This document shows, piece after piece, positions 10,984 through 24,523 of a stretch of 64,000 nt of DNA. Under the pieces are notes generated by a model that worked only from the letters and a program-made list of their open reading frames with translations, was not told the DNA's origin and searched no databases. This DNA comes from Dirofilaria immitis (Eukaryota; Nematoda; Chromadorea; Rhabditida; Onchocercidae), in the NCBI GenBank assembly GCA_024305405.1, contig JAKNDB010000110.1, forward strand, positions 930,001 through 994,000. Reading direction: 5' to 3'. The stretch's first letter is position 1, and every line of letters starts with the position of its first letter. The position numbers and the translations under genes were made by a program.

Positions 10984-13900
10984 CTCAAATTTTAGAAATA
11001 AAGGTCCGACCGAGAATTGCTGTAACTGACTGTCATATTTGTTTATAATTGAAAAATTCAAATTTGAAATTTAGGATTTTTCGCCAGGTGATTGTAAAGG
11101 AAGTTTGGGATGGCAGCGCGCCGATTATGTATAGTAATATGTACTGTTAGGATATTCAATTCATGCGAAAGGTATCTTTTTAAAGCTTTATAAATTCAGC
11201 TTTAACGTTGAATTATTTATTTGCTGAAACAATTTATGGAAATGAACAAGTAGCGGTAAACCTAATGCTAGTAACAACAAAATTCTTGGCCAGCATATTA
11301 AGTGACATTCGATATTCGACTACAAGCATTAATGAGATTTATTTACTGATATGAGAAGACGAAAGAAATGATAGGTTTTATAGAAAGCTCGGATTAATTC
11401 GAATGGAACAAAACTTTTCCTGGGGTTCTGCTATAGACATTTCTTCTTGCGAAGTTATATTATGCACATAATTTTATGATTGTTTAAAACTTGCTATTTT
11501 GCTTTTAAAATTATACTTTTGATTTGTAGAATTAGAATTCCTAATTTTGAAATTACAGCAAATCGCAGTTATTATGGCAAGTCTGATATACATGTTCATC
11601 GTTTTAGTAGCACCGTTCGACAAAAAAAAAAGAAACTCGTGTCGAAGTTTATTTGTTTACTTCTTCTCTTTTATTGGAATCTCGTGTTCTTCACTAAATG
11701 CACTTTTCGCTTTTTTTTTTTTTTTTCAGTTATTTAATGGTAGTGAAGAACATGAATTTGTGAATCTCATTTTATACTTGCATTTTTTATTTGCTGTTCC
11801 AAATTAATGCATACATATCAGATTATTATCGGCATGTTTTAGCAAGCGAAAATTGATAATAGAAATTCGATTGGAATTTATTGAATTTAAAATACTGAAA
11901 TATTCCTAATGACAATTGCATTATTGATAATGACATCCAACAATCCATGGATTGCAAACAAAGGATAAATTTAAACTACAGTGATATAGACGCTATGAGT
12001 TTTATTACTTATTTGAATCCGTTGTAGATGGATTTCATTTACAACGCCTGATACGTGTAAATTGCATCATTAAAGTCGATTTCAATTTATTTAGTATCTC
12101 ATTATCAGTAATGCATACTTCCTTGGAATATTTCTAGTTTTAATCTAATCATTAAAATCCAATAAGTTTATATTCTGCTCATTTGACTCAAATATATTGG
12201 CAATAAAAAACGTATTAATGTCGCATACATTATTTGGGAATAAATTCTTCAGAAATTTCTGACGAAAGAAAAGATGAAAAGTTTTCGCCAGAAACTGAGT
12301 TTTTAGTTTTTCCTGCTGAAAGTGCTAAATTTTGGAAAAGATTTTTTGATTTCTTGGACATTTGTTGCTATGAAATTAATTAAGCTGATGAAGCTGGATG
12401 GTATACCTGTTTTCGTTTGTTAATAGTTTCATCAGATAGAAGAAATTTCGTTTCTCTATCAATTTATCTCAATTATTTCATTTCAGTTTGGCCTTTTTTG
12501 AAAAAGTTTTTTTCCTTTCACAATTATTTGAAGTGTTCGTTGTACAGACATGATAGAAATAAATTACCATAATGGATTAGCCCGAAACAGTTATATATGA
12601 GATCCTTTTATGACCTTTTTTATTTATCATTATTTGTAAATGGAAAGAAAGGTCTTACTCTTTTGAAGTTCTTGCTAGAACCGCTTATTTGTTTGTTTCG
12701 TCTTGTCGTATTGAAGCTGGTAATTTGTATGTGGATGAAAGATGATTTGAAAACTTGCTGATTACAATTAAAGATATTTGAAGAAAAGGAGAAAGGAAAA
12801 TAACGGAACATTTGATTAAAACGAAATGAAATTTTTAAAGGCGAAAAGTTGGTAACTTTATTAGTTATCAACTGATTCAGTTTCAACAAATGTTGGATAT
12901 GGTTTTTCTTTAAATAAACGGGAGTCATTTGACCGAGTAGGATATGAAGTAGGGTCGTTTTTTTCAAGTTGAGCAATTCCTGTTTTTTTTGAAAACCTTT
13001 TGTTGTGTTGTAAATGTATCCGTTGGATGTCATTAAAAAGTAGGGAGGAAAATCTTGAAAATTGCTTGGATAAATAAATAAAGCAACGAAATGTGGACCG
13101 AGGTTAAAGTTTTCTCGGGATTGTGCTTAGACTAAACTGCTGTGAATATTTCACTGCAAAAAGCTATTCCTTCGAGAAAATTGTTTTGACTTGGAATTTC
13201 TGCAACAGTTATTAACCAATTTATTGTGCTTCCGCTTTTCTGGTTGTTGCATATATTCTTTTTGCCGATTCATTTTCATTTTTTAAAAAGTTAAACAAAT
13301 TGTTAAGAAAGAAGTCCTGTATTAAAATTGTACGTAATTTTTTTATTCATCTTTTGTTTTTACATCGTAAAATGTGTCTGTTAGTTGTTGAAAAGAGATA
13401 GAGACTTTATCACGGCTGCAATCCCATAATTTTTTTCTTGGATTTTAACATGCTTCGGTCAATTATGGGTTAATTATATATTGCTCGAATTTTTGATGAT
13501 AGAGGAAAGTTAACAGACTTTAATATAATCCTCCGAGTTGATAATTAGTTCTGCTGATATATTCGGTCAACAAAGCTGGGAAGTGTAATGCATGAATGGT
13601 TTTTTCTTTTAAGTGCCTATGCAATATTCAACAGTTTAATCTTTCTGCAGTGCAAAAAAATTTATCAATTTTGAAACATAATGAAGTGGTAAGATCATCG
13701 TCAAGTAATGAGAAGTTGGCAACTACACGGTAGTCCCTTGTTAGGTTTTATATTGATTATAGTTTAAATCATCCATTTCCAAAAAAAATTTTTCATTCAA
13801 GATTTATGGAAGATGTTTACCAATGATAGGAGCAATCCCATAATTTCATTTTTACCCGAATACCATTCCATTTCTTTTACTGGTGCTGGAAAGGGTGATA

Positions 13901-14919
13901 GCTCATTTTAATGCGTTATTAATTATTTTTCTTTCTAATTGATGGGAATGGAACTATCTTCTGAATCTGAAATTTTTAGGATTTAACTATGTTGTCACTT
14001 TTCTGCTTAATTCATTTTTATATTTATGCTGAATATGAAGTTTTTTTTTTTAATTCATAACTTAAACTTCCTTCTCTTGACAGATAAGTAGTCTTTTGCT
14101 TTTTTTCCATTACGTACTAGGAGATTTTCACCATATTTCTTTTTTTTTTCTGGAATTATCGAGAGTTTAGACTATGATTTACTGATTCGGAGAAGTTTGC
14201 ATTGTTCCACTCTCAGTTTCTATATGATTTATACAAAAGTGAAACTGAAAGGAATTGGGAAATCGTATATGTTGTCTGACCTCCTTTTAATTTTAAATAA
14301 ACAAACATCAATTAACGAAAAAGACACGTAATTTTACCCTGATTCTGTGAAAATAATTGTAAGGTTTACTAAAATAAAGGAAAGCAAAAAAGATTTAGGT
14401 TAAAGAAGTTTAGTTTGAGTTACTAACTGTTATTTAAAAAACTTAATAATTTTATCATATAGCAATCTCAGCAGTTATGCTACATTGCAGTTTTATCGCA
14501 TAGCAACAGGTTGAAAGTTTTCAATCTAAACTTTCATTAGTTAATAGCCTAGCCGACGCATCACACACATATCGTATATACCTTTCAAAAAATTAGAAAT
14601 AAAACAAATGGATTTAATGCCAAACTGTGCAGTCATAACATGCATTTGTCATTCAATCACAAAAGTACTATACCGTTCCTTGTATTTTTTTCATTTTTTA
14701 TTTTGATTAGCTTACCAGCTAATGCTCTATCCATCCAATTTTACATTCCTAATATTGCGGTTGAAATGGCTTTTATTATTTGATCCGTTTAGTCAAACTT
14801 TCTTATAATCAGATCGATATTTTTTTGAAAGTTTCAGGTAGCATAAGATTGATTGTCGCACATTAGATGGCTATAATTAAATAATTTAAGCCATAATTGC
14901 TAAATAGGGAAATAATTAA

Positions 14920-14962
14920 GAGAGGAGAGAGAGAAAGAAAGAGAGAGAGGAAGGAGAGAAAA
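14920..14962. repeat. GA-rich microsatellite
   Basis: A purine-only run of GA, GGA and GAAA units on the plus strand. Confidence 0.8.
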
Positions 14963-17900
14963 ATATTTCTGCTTGCTATAATGATTCATTTTCTGCAGGA
15001 CAAAATATGATTCGTGTTAAGAAATGACACTGTGATATCACTCAATTATATCGACTTGTTCGATAATTTTTAAATATTTGACGCACTCTATAAAGTTTAA
15101 ATTCCCTTCCGAAATAGAAATATGTATTATGAGATCCTGTAAATGAAAATGATTTTCATATCATTAGTGTATGAAAGAAAGAAAAAATGTATGAAAGGAA
15201 AAAAAAAGAAAGAAAAAGAAAGCTATCAAGGCGTATTAAACTTTGGGATATCTTGGAAGGTTTCGGAAATATTTGGCTCGAAAACTTCCATGGTATCTCC
15301 AATTTAATTGACGCTATATTTTCCACCTTTAAATTCTATCTGTTACTTTTATACAGTATTTATCGCTTTCAACAGTTTTTTATGCATTTGCAAATCTGTT
15401 ATCGACACTTTCTTTATTCTACTTTCATTTTTAGTATTTGAAATTGTAGCATCATACTTCTGCCAAACATTAAATTGTGAACTAATAGCTTCTGCTGAGT
15501 CGTTTGATGACAATTTGCAAATTTTTTCATAACTTTCGATTGCTTTAGATAAGTTATCAGCTACGGCTTGGATTACTTACTTCCTTAATCTCAAAGTATT
15601 CATCTTTTCAACTCTAACTCCAAACGAATCCTAAAAAATAAAATTGAATTAGTGGGATAATTTTTTATTCATTTTCCTATACTTACGTTATTTTATTAGA
15701 TCAGAATTCCAAAATACATATATGATTTATTACAATTATTTAATGACAACTTCTGACTCCAAATATTTCTTATATGGAGCTTATATTACAGTAATGGAAG
15801 TAATCAGTGTTTTGATTAAACCACTTGATTTGCTTCCCTTTGAAAATTGATTTGGACAATTTCTACAAATTGATTTTTGCAGTTTTTATAGCTTAATGTT
15901 TAGTTGACTAAATAACAATTCAAGGAAGGAATAGTTTTGGAAATTAAGTAAACGAGCGAGAAAAAAATACAGCATTAAAATCTGGAAAATTTAGGTGAAT
16001 CAGAAAAATAATATATAGTGGAATTTTTGATTTCTATTGTTTTCTTTCTGATTGAATTTCGATTGGTTTAATGATGAACTTATGTCGATTTTAAAAATAC
16101 TATAATTAATAAATTATTTATCAAAGAGCATAAAGTAGGTATAGGTAACAAGTGCGACATATAACTAATTCAATATTTTCACATTTCGAATGGATCTCTG
16201 TCTATACATTATCATGTATTGCATCATTTCACGGCGTTATCTCCAAGAAGAAATGAACCGAAATTCGCAACAAGGGCATTTAATAAAATGTTAACTAGCT
16301 ACATGTTATTGACCTAGAGAAGTGAGAGTTCAACTACTGCATATCTGACCGGAAAATTAGAAAAATCATAATTTAAGACTTATTACCCTCTTCAATATAT
16401 CCTGAATATTGCATATTTATATATTTACTAACTTTATGGCAATAATGATTCTTACTTATCCTGTGATTAACTTTATTTAACAAAATAAAACAAAAAAAGA
16501 ATGAAATAAGGAATGCAATAAACAACAATACTCGACGAAACAAGAGACAATAGAATTATCATGCAATCTCCGTATATAAAGTTGCTTTTGCAAGCAAATA
16601 TAGTCACTTATAATTGCACTAAACCTTTCAAAACAGATGTTTTTCTTTCAAAAAAGTTTTTTATTCCTTTCGGAATCTTTAAAATACATAAATATCTTTT
16701 GATATATTTCGCGCCTTTTCTTCTGTAATTATATTTTACTCTAATAGGCTTCATTCCAATTATTCCTCGAGGGAACATTTCTAGAAAACAGCAAGAATTC
16801 AATAGAAAAAACTAACTCTTTGCAGGATGGGAAACAACGAAATTTAGCAAAGGTTTAATGAATTTAACCTAATCAAAATAATATCAACAGATTCCCTATT
16901 GTCAATCGCGGTGGGAATCTAACACAATTTGATTTCTTCCAACTACAAGAATCGTATTTCAAATCTTCTGTTACTCTATTTAGCACATTGTGACGTCACG
17001 TTGAAATGCTTTATAAAGACCTCTTGAATATGGCTTCAGATTTATTAATCAGAATTATTTTTTTACTTTATATCAATTGATAATGCCAAATACGTGATAT
17101 CAAATAATTTATTTTGTTTTCAGACACATCACAACATAGTTCAGCAACAAAAGAAAACCAAGTATGGATATAAACAAATTCTTTGAATAAAGTTACATAC
17201 ATATATGACCATCTTGAAATGGAAACATTCAACATAGTCTTACAAGAATATGCCTTTTAAAACTTTGAAAATACTACATGAAATGATAGAAAAGACGACA
17301 TTCAAGATACATTTGTTCGATGTAATCCGTAATGAAGAACGTGAGATAAACAATAAGTGCTGCATTTCATTTAACGTTTAATCCATCTAAGGAACTCAGA
17401 CATAAATAGCGAATTATGTTCATTACTTCAGCATACCTAAAACCTACGTTAATACTGATAAAATTCTGAATTTATATTCATGGTCATAGGAACAAACTAC
17501 TGTTCAATAAATTCACGAGAAATATTCTCAAAATTACGAATAGTTCATAACATTTTTATTTGCGAAAGAAAAAAATGTGGCAACTCGCTCGGAATGATAT
17601 TCCCAAACGCTTTATCCCTTTGTTATTATTGTAAGGAAAACAAAAACATTTTATGGGAAAAGACTACATCATACGTTAAACAATCACGAACCTTTATAAA
17701 TAAGGTTTTATGAATAAGAACTTCTTGAATTGTTAATTAATAGCTTGCTTCATTCAAATTGAAAGACTTCTAAAAAAAATTTTTATCGTAAGATAAGCAG
17801 TAAGTGTCGGAAATGCGAAGTGGATAAACTTGTCATATTATAATCATCAAATTACCAAACATCGTCTCGATAAGTTCCAATAAAATAAACCGTTTATTCC

Positions 17901-18214
17901 TTGACGCAATCAACAGTCAATCTGACAACTCCTTATCGCCACAATAAGTAGCGACAAGGTCAAATCAATGATTCAATTCAATCAAGGAGAAACTTCTCTG
18001 TTATTAATGTCGGCGAAAGCCGAAGCATACAAATAGTTGTATATAAATAAAAGTATTAAAAAGATTGAAAAAACAGCTCGCCAAAATCATGAGATCAGTA
18101 AGCTGAAGGGAAGAGATATAAAGATGTACTCAATCAAAGCAGACGATTACTCACTGGACAACAGAATGAGATCCATCCGTCTAAGGTCGACAGGATATAT
18201 AAGAGAGTGGTTGA

Positions 18215-18236
18215 GGTTTAACTACCCAAGTTTGAA
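18215..18236 (+). other. Spliced-leader SL1-like 22-mer (relic)
   Basis: The 22 bases match the nematode SL1 leader at 20 of 22 positions, including the invariant core TACCCAAGTTTGA. The differences are T to C at position 8 and G to A at position 22. A TATATAA sequence lies about 20 bases upstream. The bases after position 22 are GCACAA rather than the GT donor of an SL RNA gene, and I see no convincing Sm site downstream. It is therefore more likely an SL RNA pseudogene, or the 5' end of a retrocopied trans-spliced mRNA, than a working SL RNA gene. Confidence 0.5.
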
Positions 18237-20202
18237 GCACAAATCGGCGATGACTCGACGATCAAATAGGACAAATAGTTTGAGGAACAAATCGACGACG
18301 ACTTGACGGTCGGATATTTCGAACAAAATTCGACGGCAGCGGAAGCCACAATTTAAGGGCACGAGAAACAGCGATGGCTTTACGAAAGAAGAACGACAAG
18401 CTCCAAGAAAAGATAACGATCTCCCTATATTCGGAAGGGATTAAATTTCGAAAAGACCTCCGTTTGAAAATTGTATCGGATACGTCACCACCGATAAAAT
18501 ACACAACGATACATGAAAAAAAAGTACCCAACGATACTATCAAACAATGTTAACCGTTTATTGTCGTCACATTTTGCTGACAAGATTTATAGTAACTGTT
18601 CGAAGGTATATGAATCCTCAAAACATAATTATCTTGTTTCATTACCAATATTTCGGATTTCACTCTTTTCCACATCCTCGATACATTATTTCCTTTTGAG
18701 CAAAAATTAACCTTATCGTTCTTTCTATCATACATTCAAATACAGTGAAAATAAAGTCATCTGGCAAAATCGAACCATATGATACAGATCGGGAAAACCG
18801 CATTATTTGGTGAGAGATATTCAATCAAAACATAAAATGAAGAAATGACCAATTTGATAATAGTCTTATGATTTGAAAATACCAATATAATCGTTTGATA
18901 CTAACGATAACCCCACTAACTTTGTAGCACGACTTCTAGGATTTTTTCGTCCTGAATCAAGAGCCAGTCTTCAATAGCTAGAACCCATGACCTCATTTTT
19001 AGTAGATACAGTTCGAATAAGATTCTTCCCCATATATAGCCGATCATCATAAACTGTTACCATATATTTGCTCATAAGTAGTTTTATTTCCTCAGTATCA
19101 ACAAGTCCCATACAATGTCTCGCCAATTAACTATACAAGTGTGGAATTTTTAAATGGACCGTACAGAAAAGTTCGTAGAACCCAAGTCTGTAGTGAAATA
19201 GAATCGATCTATTTAGAACTGCCAATGAGAAAATTGGATACATCAGCAAGAATGTTTGGCAAACGCAATAATTCCCAGAATTGCGCGTAATAAAATTTTA
19301 AGAAATGTTTCATTGAATAGTTTTATTTTTAAATATAAAAAAAAAAAAACAAATATGAGTAAATTTCGAAAACCATACAAAAAACCGTGACAAGATGAAA
19401 TTCTTCACTTCAGTAATCCAAAGAACACAGCCCGAAAATAAAAAAACGTCTCACTTGAATAATGGATCAGGATGAACGAGGTAAGGGACAAGAAACAGTC
19501 GCAACATTATAAAGAATAATCATTAACAAAATACACTGTTACAATATTAATGGAACATATCAAACGACTGGAACACCACGTAACAAAATTACTAGACACA
19601 AGCATAGTCTTAGCAATATTCCCAGTTGTAAAAAGAACAAGCTTCCATCGGATTAAGACCTATCTATATCTTTTAGCCAATAGAGAAGAAGATGAAGTAT
19701 TTGTGTCTGAATGAAAAAAGAGTTAGTAAAAGTGAATTTTGAAATTTTTGGAAATATATCAAATAAATGAAAAAAAAAAACAGGAACGGTATAAGCAAGG
19801 ACATACAATATTTTAACACAACAAATTTTCATGAATATTTAAGGCAAAAAGCAACTATTTGCGAAATAAGTTTCAATACTTCAAATGCATATCACATTAT
19901 ACTTTTTGGATCATGGAGATACATAATCAAATAAAGTGATGATCAATAGTTCACTTAACGGATTTCTTAAAAGGTTAATTCCAACTAGTATTTAAATATT
20001 CCCATCCAAATCAATGCATTCTTTTTTTCCTAGGATATCAGTTCAAGCATTATAAATAAACGTAAGCCTGTCTGTATTATCTCTGCCTTCCTTCTAAGTC
20101 CTTTCCTTCTTCGGCCTTCCAATTCTTTTTCGTAGCAATTAGTAACCAATGATATGCATATAACAATCTAAGTTGAATTAGGCTCTTACTTCCCTCACTT
20201 TA

Positions 20203-20276
20203 AAATCAAGTTAAATTGCGATATTACTAACTAAAAATTAAATCAAGTTAAATTGCGATATTACTAATTAAAAATT
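20203..20276. repeat. Tandem duplication of a 37-bp unit next to the ALY stop codon
   Basis: The unit at 20203-20239 is repeated at 20240-20276 with one mismatch (C/T). It lies in the presumed 3' UTR of the minus-strand ALY gene, starting 16 bases beyond its stop codon. Confidence 0.9.
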
Positions 20277-20291
20277 AACGAAAATGAAAAA

Positions 20292-22686
20292 TCAGATTTC
20301 CATTTCTTGTTCGTTCTGCTTCTGGCTGCGCTTATTCATATATTCCTCAAGCTCTCGATCAAGTTCTTCATCCGTCATTTGCAAGCGTTTTGAACGATCC
20401 CTACGATGACTATTAATCCCAATGAACTACAAAATATTTCAAGTATAAAAATGCAAACATGCAACCAAAAACTTTCAGTGAAATTACAAGAACGTTTTAT
20501 GTGTTCAGCGCATTATTTGCTACCGATCATTTAGAAAATACGCTTGAAAAGTCAAAATTTGGCTCTAAAAAAACCTAGCTGATCAAATTAATCAGTCAGC
20601 ACATCTACTTAGCTAACTCCCAGCGGTTAAAAATTTGTAAGGCCTAATGAAAACTGACCATACGCTTCGACTGTCGCTTTAGTTATACCTCGTGAGCGTT
20701 CTCGAAAACTCAAGCGATCTTTAACACGAACACTACTCGGTATAGCCTGGTCATCAATCATATGAAAGGCCATTACTTCACCTATAAAATACAACGATAC
20801 TTATAGTGGTCAAAATCAACAATATATGAGTGACCGTTATAAGAGAAAAAAAAACATGCATAAGCTCGTAAATTAGTTAAGTGACAAAGATCATTAACGA
20901 TTCTGCCGTTTAATGAGTATAACTGAATACTTAATATTTCATTAGACTGTAACGCACATCATAGCGTAGAAGGACTTTTTCTATAGCCACAGTGATAAGT
21001 TTACTTTACACTGCGCAGATTGCAGTATAAAAATGGAATATACCAAAAGAAGATATCAAACCTAAAATGAATATATCACTTACCGTCAAGTGCAACACCG
21101 TCTAAATTGGCGATAATTTCCCTAGCGGTAATTCGATCAGTCACGACATCAGCTGTACCTACTGACTCTCCCATTTCATCATAATTAACAGTTGCTGAGT
21201 AAATAGAATACTCCTCGAAAAGTTCCTGCAAAATCAAACGTTCCGATCAATTTAATAATAGAACAAACCAAACTCTGCTATCTGCAAGCATTTTGAAAAT
21301 TCGAAAATAAATCTGTCGTACAATGACAAAACTGGTCTATTTATTTATGTTATTTCGATTAATCTATCGTGCTCCTACATTAATCTTAGCAATTTATCAT
21401 ACTTCAATCGGTCAGTCATCTAGTTCATCGAATTGTTCTTCAAGCATATTTGCAAATAGCAAATCCCGAAAGAAGGCACAATGTCAAACTATTCCGCTAA
21501 ATGCCCCAAGGATGATGCATATGTCATAAATTGATAATGGATGGTACTATCCTAGATTATCACATAATGATCTCAACCTCGAACTATACCACCATATAAC
21601 AATCTCAACCTGAGACTATAACAATGCTCATTTCTGTTTACGTCATTAAAATATACATTGAGATCAGCTGAATTAACTGTTGGTGCCAGATTTGTAATAT
21701 GAAGTCGCACTTTTCGTGCTAAATCAACACGGCTGAATTTCCCACCACGTTCCGACGATGGAAGTGGACCATCACCAGACCCATCACCGTACATCTCCTC
21801 AAACCCGCTATGATCCCATTTACCTGACGGTACATCCTGCAAGTTATAGAATAAGCAGTAGCATACCATTAGAAAAAACATAATAAATACTTATTGTTCC
21901 TCAGAATTTGTCATCGAAAAATCAACAATCATTCAACAGTACTGCTTATTTCCAAAACGTAGCATATTTATATTTTATATTCAGTTGTGACAACATAAAA
22001 CATCCCGATGAGCTGGTACAGCCATTTTGATAGGGTCATTATATAAGGCAACAGTTAGTTTTAATAGAAAAAGAAAATCAAAAATCAAATTCTTTCTCCA
22101 AATACTAGGGTCACAGATTTTCAGGACAACTCATTCAGCTGAATGTTTTAATGTACGCTGCATAAATGGCAAGATCGATATTTTAAGAACAACATAATTA
22201 TAAGTTACTAATAAACTTGCCTCCGGTCTGGTGAATGCCGAATTGTTGGTGGCATATTCTGGACCATAATCTCTTTTCTTTCTTATGTTACGAATACGAC
22301 TGATGGAACCATTTGATTTTTTGTCCGCTCGCTTGAAAAGGATTTAACGTTCCATTCAAATCGTTGGGATTTTAATAAAAACAAACAAAAGAAGTAATAA
22401 TGCGAGTATAGAAAGATTTTAAAAAAGGGATAAAGGAAGCAATCATAATAAAACTAAGGCACATTATATGCTTGCTTTCTTTTTCTTTTCCCAACCAAAG
22501 CAATCAGTGCGACAAAAACCGGGCATTTCTATCCGGAAGAAATCATGAAAACAAAATTACATTGCTTTTTCCTCTCGCAAAAAGAGGATGATGAAACGAT
22601 TCTATGTAAATAAACAGAGAAAATACGTGGAAAGTTACTTTTCGGCGTGCGATAATTTCGTCCAAGGATAAGTTAACTAAACTCAT
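20292..22686 (-). CDS. aly: ALY/REF-type mRNA export adaptor (THO complex subunit 4 family)
   Basis: This nuclear RNA-binding protein couples spliced mRNA to the UAP56 helicase and the NXF1 export receptor. Exons, in reading order on the minus strand: 22686-22639, 22331-22221, 21836-21657, 21225-21084, 20781-20659 and 20426-20292. The N-terminus MSLVNLSLDEIIARRK carries the UAP56-binding motif. An Arg/Lys-rich segment and RPE follow. One RRM runs from KVRLHITNLAP to about VALDGEVMAFHMI. The C-terminus MTDEELDRELEEYM is the second UAP56-binding helix. The ATG lies 24 bases after an acceptor (TTTGCAG) suited to SL trans-splicing. The second intron has a GC donor (GAG|GCAAGT) and AG acceptor. 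The join between the last two exons is phase-inconsistent (phase 1 into a frame needing phase 0), so the residues between the RRM and the C-terminal helix are unsure; a missing base or an unusual splice site could explain it. Confidence 0.85.
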
Positions 22687-23497
22687 ATCGTTTGTCAGCT
22701 ACCGGAATACTGCAAATGTCTGAAAGATATGATTTTGTTGCTAGCTTTGGAAAAACATTTTCAACAAAAACAATAGACGTGTAAACATGCTATTTCCAAA
22801 TTACTAACATTATTAAAAACAAGCAAAGGAAATAAAAAATCATGAAATTTCTGATTCCGATAGAAGAATAAAGCAAATAATCTACCGAAATTTCATGAAA
22901 TCCCGAAACTAATATTTAGCATAGCAAAAAGTCCACCGTCCCCAACTACTCCACAAAACCCTCCAGCATAATTCAAGGCCTCCGATGATGTGCACAATCT
23001 CGCCTCAACCTCCGCACTACGCTATGCTTCTCCCTTCTCTACTTTTGATACCACCAATAACTCGTATGTGCCTACCTAAATCTCTCAACTGTCTACAACA
23101 TTATATTTCAAGAGCTGTAGCAATCTTTGTTCTCTCTTCACCAATACACTGTTTTACATCTCTCAATCATCAACCATTGAATTTCCTAATCGTGGCAATC
23201 TTTGGTCCTCTTCACGTACAACAGTGATTGCTGTTGCGACCAAATCAGCCCTCACTAATCCCTGAAAAAGGAAGGTTATGCGGGGACACTAAACGCGTAA
23301 GACCGAATGTTTCCGATAATCTGCGGGATGTGACGGTTAATTACATTGATTTTTCTATTCAAAAGTTCGCGTTACTACTGATAAATAATGGGATGACCGG
23401 ATGTTCCTGTTATCCAGTCCCATGAGTTATCGTTGATGATTTCTCTATCCTTAGATTTCGGAATCCTAATGAATTAAGTAGAAAAAAGCAGCAAGGA

Positions 23498-23600
23498 ATC
23501 GATTAAAGAAATGATTAATGAAATTAAAAGAAAGAGATTAAAGAAATTACGGAAAGAGTAAATTCATTAAAGAAATGATTAAAGAAATTAAAGAAAAATT
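23498..23600. repeat. Imperfect tandem repeat of ATTAAAGAAATGATTA-like units
   Basis: About 100 bases of diverged 10-20 base units containing ATTAAAGAAAT. Plus-strand translation gives only Lys/Glu/Ile low complexity. Confidence 0.7.
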
Positions 23601-23843
23601 AAATAAAAACTTTGAGAAGAATATTCACTTTCGCAGAAAGTATTTCATGCTTTTCTTTCATTTTGGTCTACTCGTAGTATCTTTGCTGAAAAGAAGGCCG
23701 TCTTCAGTTCTTTTTATCTTTTGTTATCTTAAAGTTAAAGGATCATTCCCTGCTTTGCTTGGACGATCACATAGTGCAACATATAATTGAGTCATTCACA
23801 TCATCTACATAAGGCTCAAATTTTCCATGAAATAAAGGAAAAA

Positions 23844-24041
23844 TCATTGCAGACGTTGCTCTTGGGATTTGGATTTTTCAAAGTGGTGCATATGTTTGTA
23901 ACAGAAATTTTGTTGTTCGGGTTTTGTTGGAATGATAGGATTATCGGAGGGTGGCAGTTTAGGTTTGCCGGCGGTCGTTTTGATCGGCTTGATTCTCCTG
24001 GTTGTTTCGGTTGTCTCGGTCGTCTTGGTCGTCGTTTGGCC
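23844..24041 (-). CDS. Possible Thr/Pro-rich terminal exon of an unidentified gene
   Basis: On the minus strand a frame opens right after a TACTAG acceptor (24042-24043) and runs 65 codons to a TGA at 23844. It begins with a Thr-rich ladder (TTTKTTETTETT) and continues through Lys/Pro-rich sequence (KPKLPPSDNPIIPTKP) to a His-rich end. Such Thr ladders are common in secreted or mucin-like nematode proteins. An alternative minus frame gives an Arg/Pro-rich peptide, and the plus strand is open for 155 codons, so strand and frame are not settled. No partner exon with matching phase was found. Low confidence. Confidence 0.22.
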   Translation of the reverse strand, partial: GQTTTKTTETTETTRRIKPIKTTAGKPKLPPSDNPIIPTKPEQQNFCYKHMHHFEKSKSQEQRLQ

Positions 24042-24523
24042 CTAGTACGATCACACGTTTCATGCGATAGATGTGTTACCTTCTTCTGTAGAAGCAGTAC
24101 TAGCTATTTTGACTGGTTTTACATGGGAGGATGCGAATCAGTTGACCTAGAAGGAATGCTGCCAGTATTTTCTTCAGCTTTCCTTCGCTCACTGACTTTT
24201 TATGTTATGGAAATGATCTTGGCGGACTGTATCCATCTACCTGGAACGGAATAGAATTTTATTGTCATCCGGATATCGAAAAATGAAGATTGGAATTTAT
24301 CATTTGTTAAATATACTCTGTTCGAAAATATTTCAACAAATAAAGTTGAAATGGAAGTGCTTTTCTGGGAACTTCTGCCATTTTATAAATACAATTTACT
24401 AATTTAAGTTCGTAGTATCGATGTCCGTTCCGAATATATTTTTCGTATAAATATCTCTTTGTTGATAAAACTTCTTCTTTTCAGTGTGGAGTTCATTGCA
24501 GCTGCAGAAATCCAGTGTTAAAA

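Larger units (their letters stand above)
10984..20291. other. Gene-poor AT-rich stretch
   Basis: About 9.3 kb with many short open frames but none with domain content, balanced composition or convincing splice pairs. The longest (minus strand, 12620-13033) is Phe/Asn/Lys-rich and looks like chance. A GA-rich microsatellite lies at 14920-14962. From about 17800 to 18550 the base composition is less AT-biased and the region carries an SL1-like sequence, so this part may be a degraded insertion. The rest shows nothing I can name. Confidence 0.5.
22687..24523. other. Divergent intergenic region between ALY (-) and rpl-18 (+)
   Basis: This holds the 5' regions of both flanking genes. On the plus side there is a C-rich, low-complexity stretch (22930-23230) with a near-duplicate of about 20 bases (GCAATCTTT.. 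at 23119 and 23196). An imperfect ATTAAAGAAA-type repeat lies at 23498-23600, and a possible minus-strand exon at 23844-24041. A TTTTCAG acceptor at 24483 is the likely trans-splice or 5'-UTR acceptor for rpl-18. Confidence 0.5.

Noticed and set aside
12620..13033. 137-codon minus-strand open frame
   Set aside because: Composition is Phe/Asn/Lys/Ser low complexity without any motif or splice context, as expected by chance in AT-rich DNA.
18037..18306. 89-codon basic open frame around the SL1-like site
   Set aside because: No family match; the less AT-biased local composition explains the open frame, and the SL-like element is the better-supported feature.
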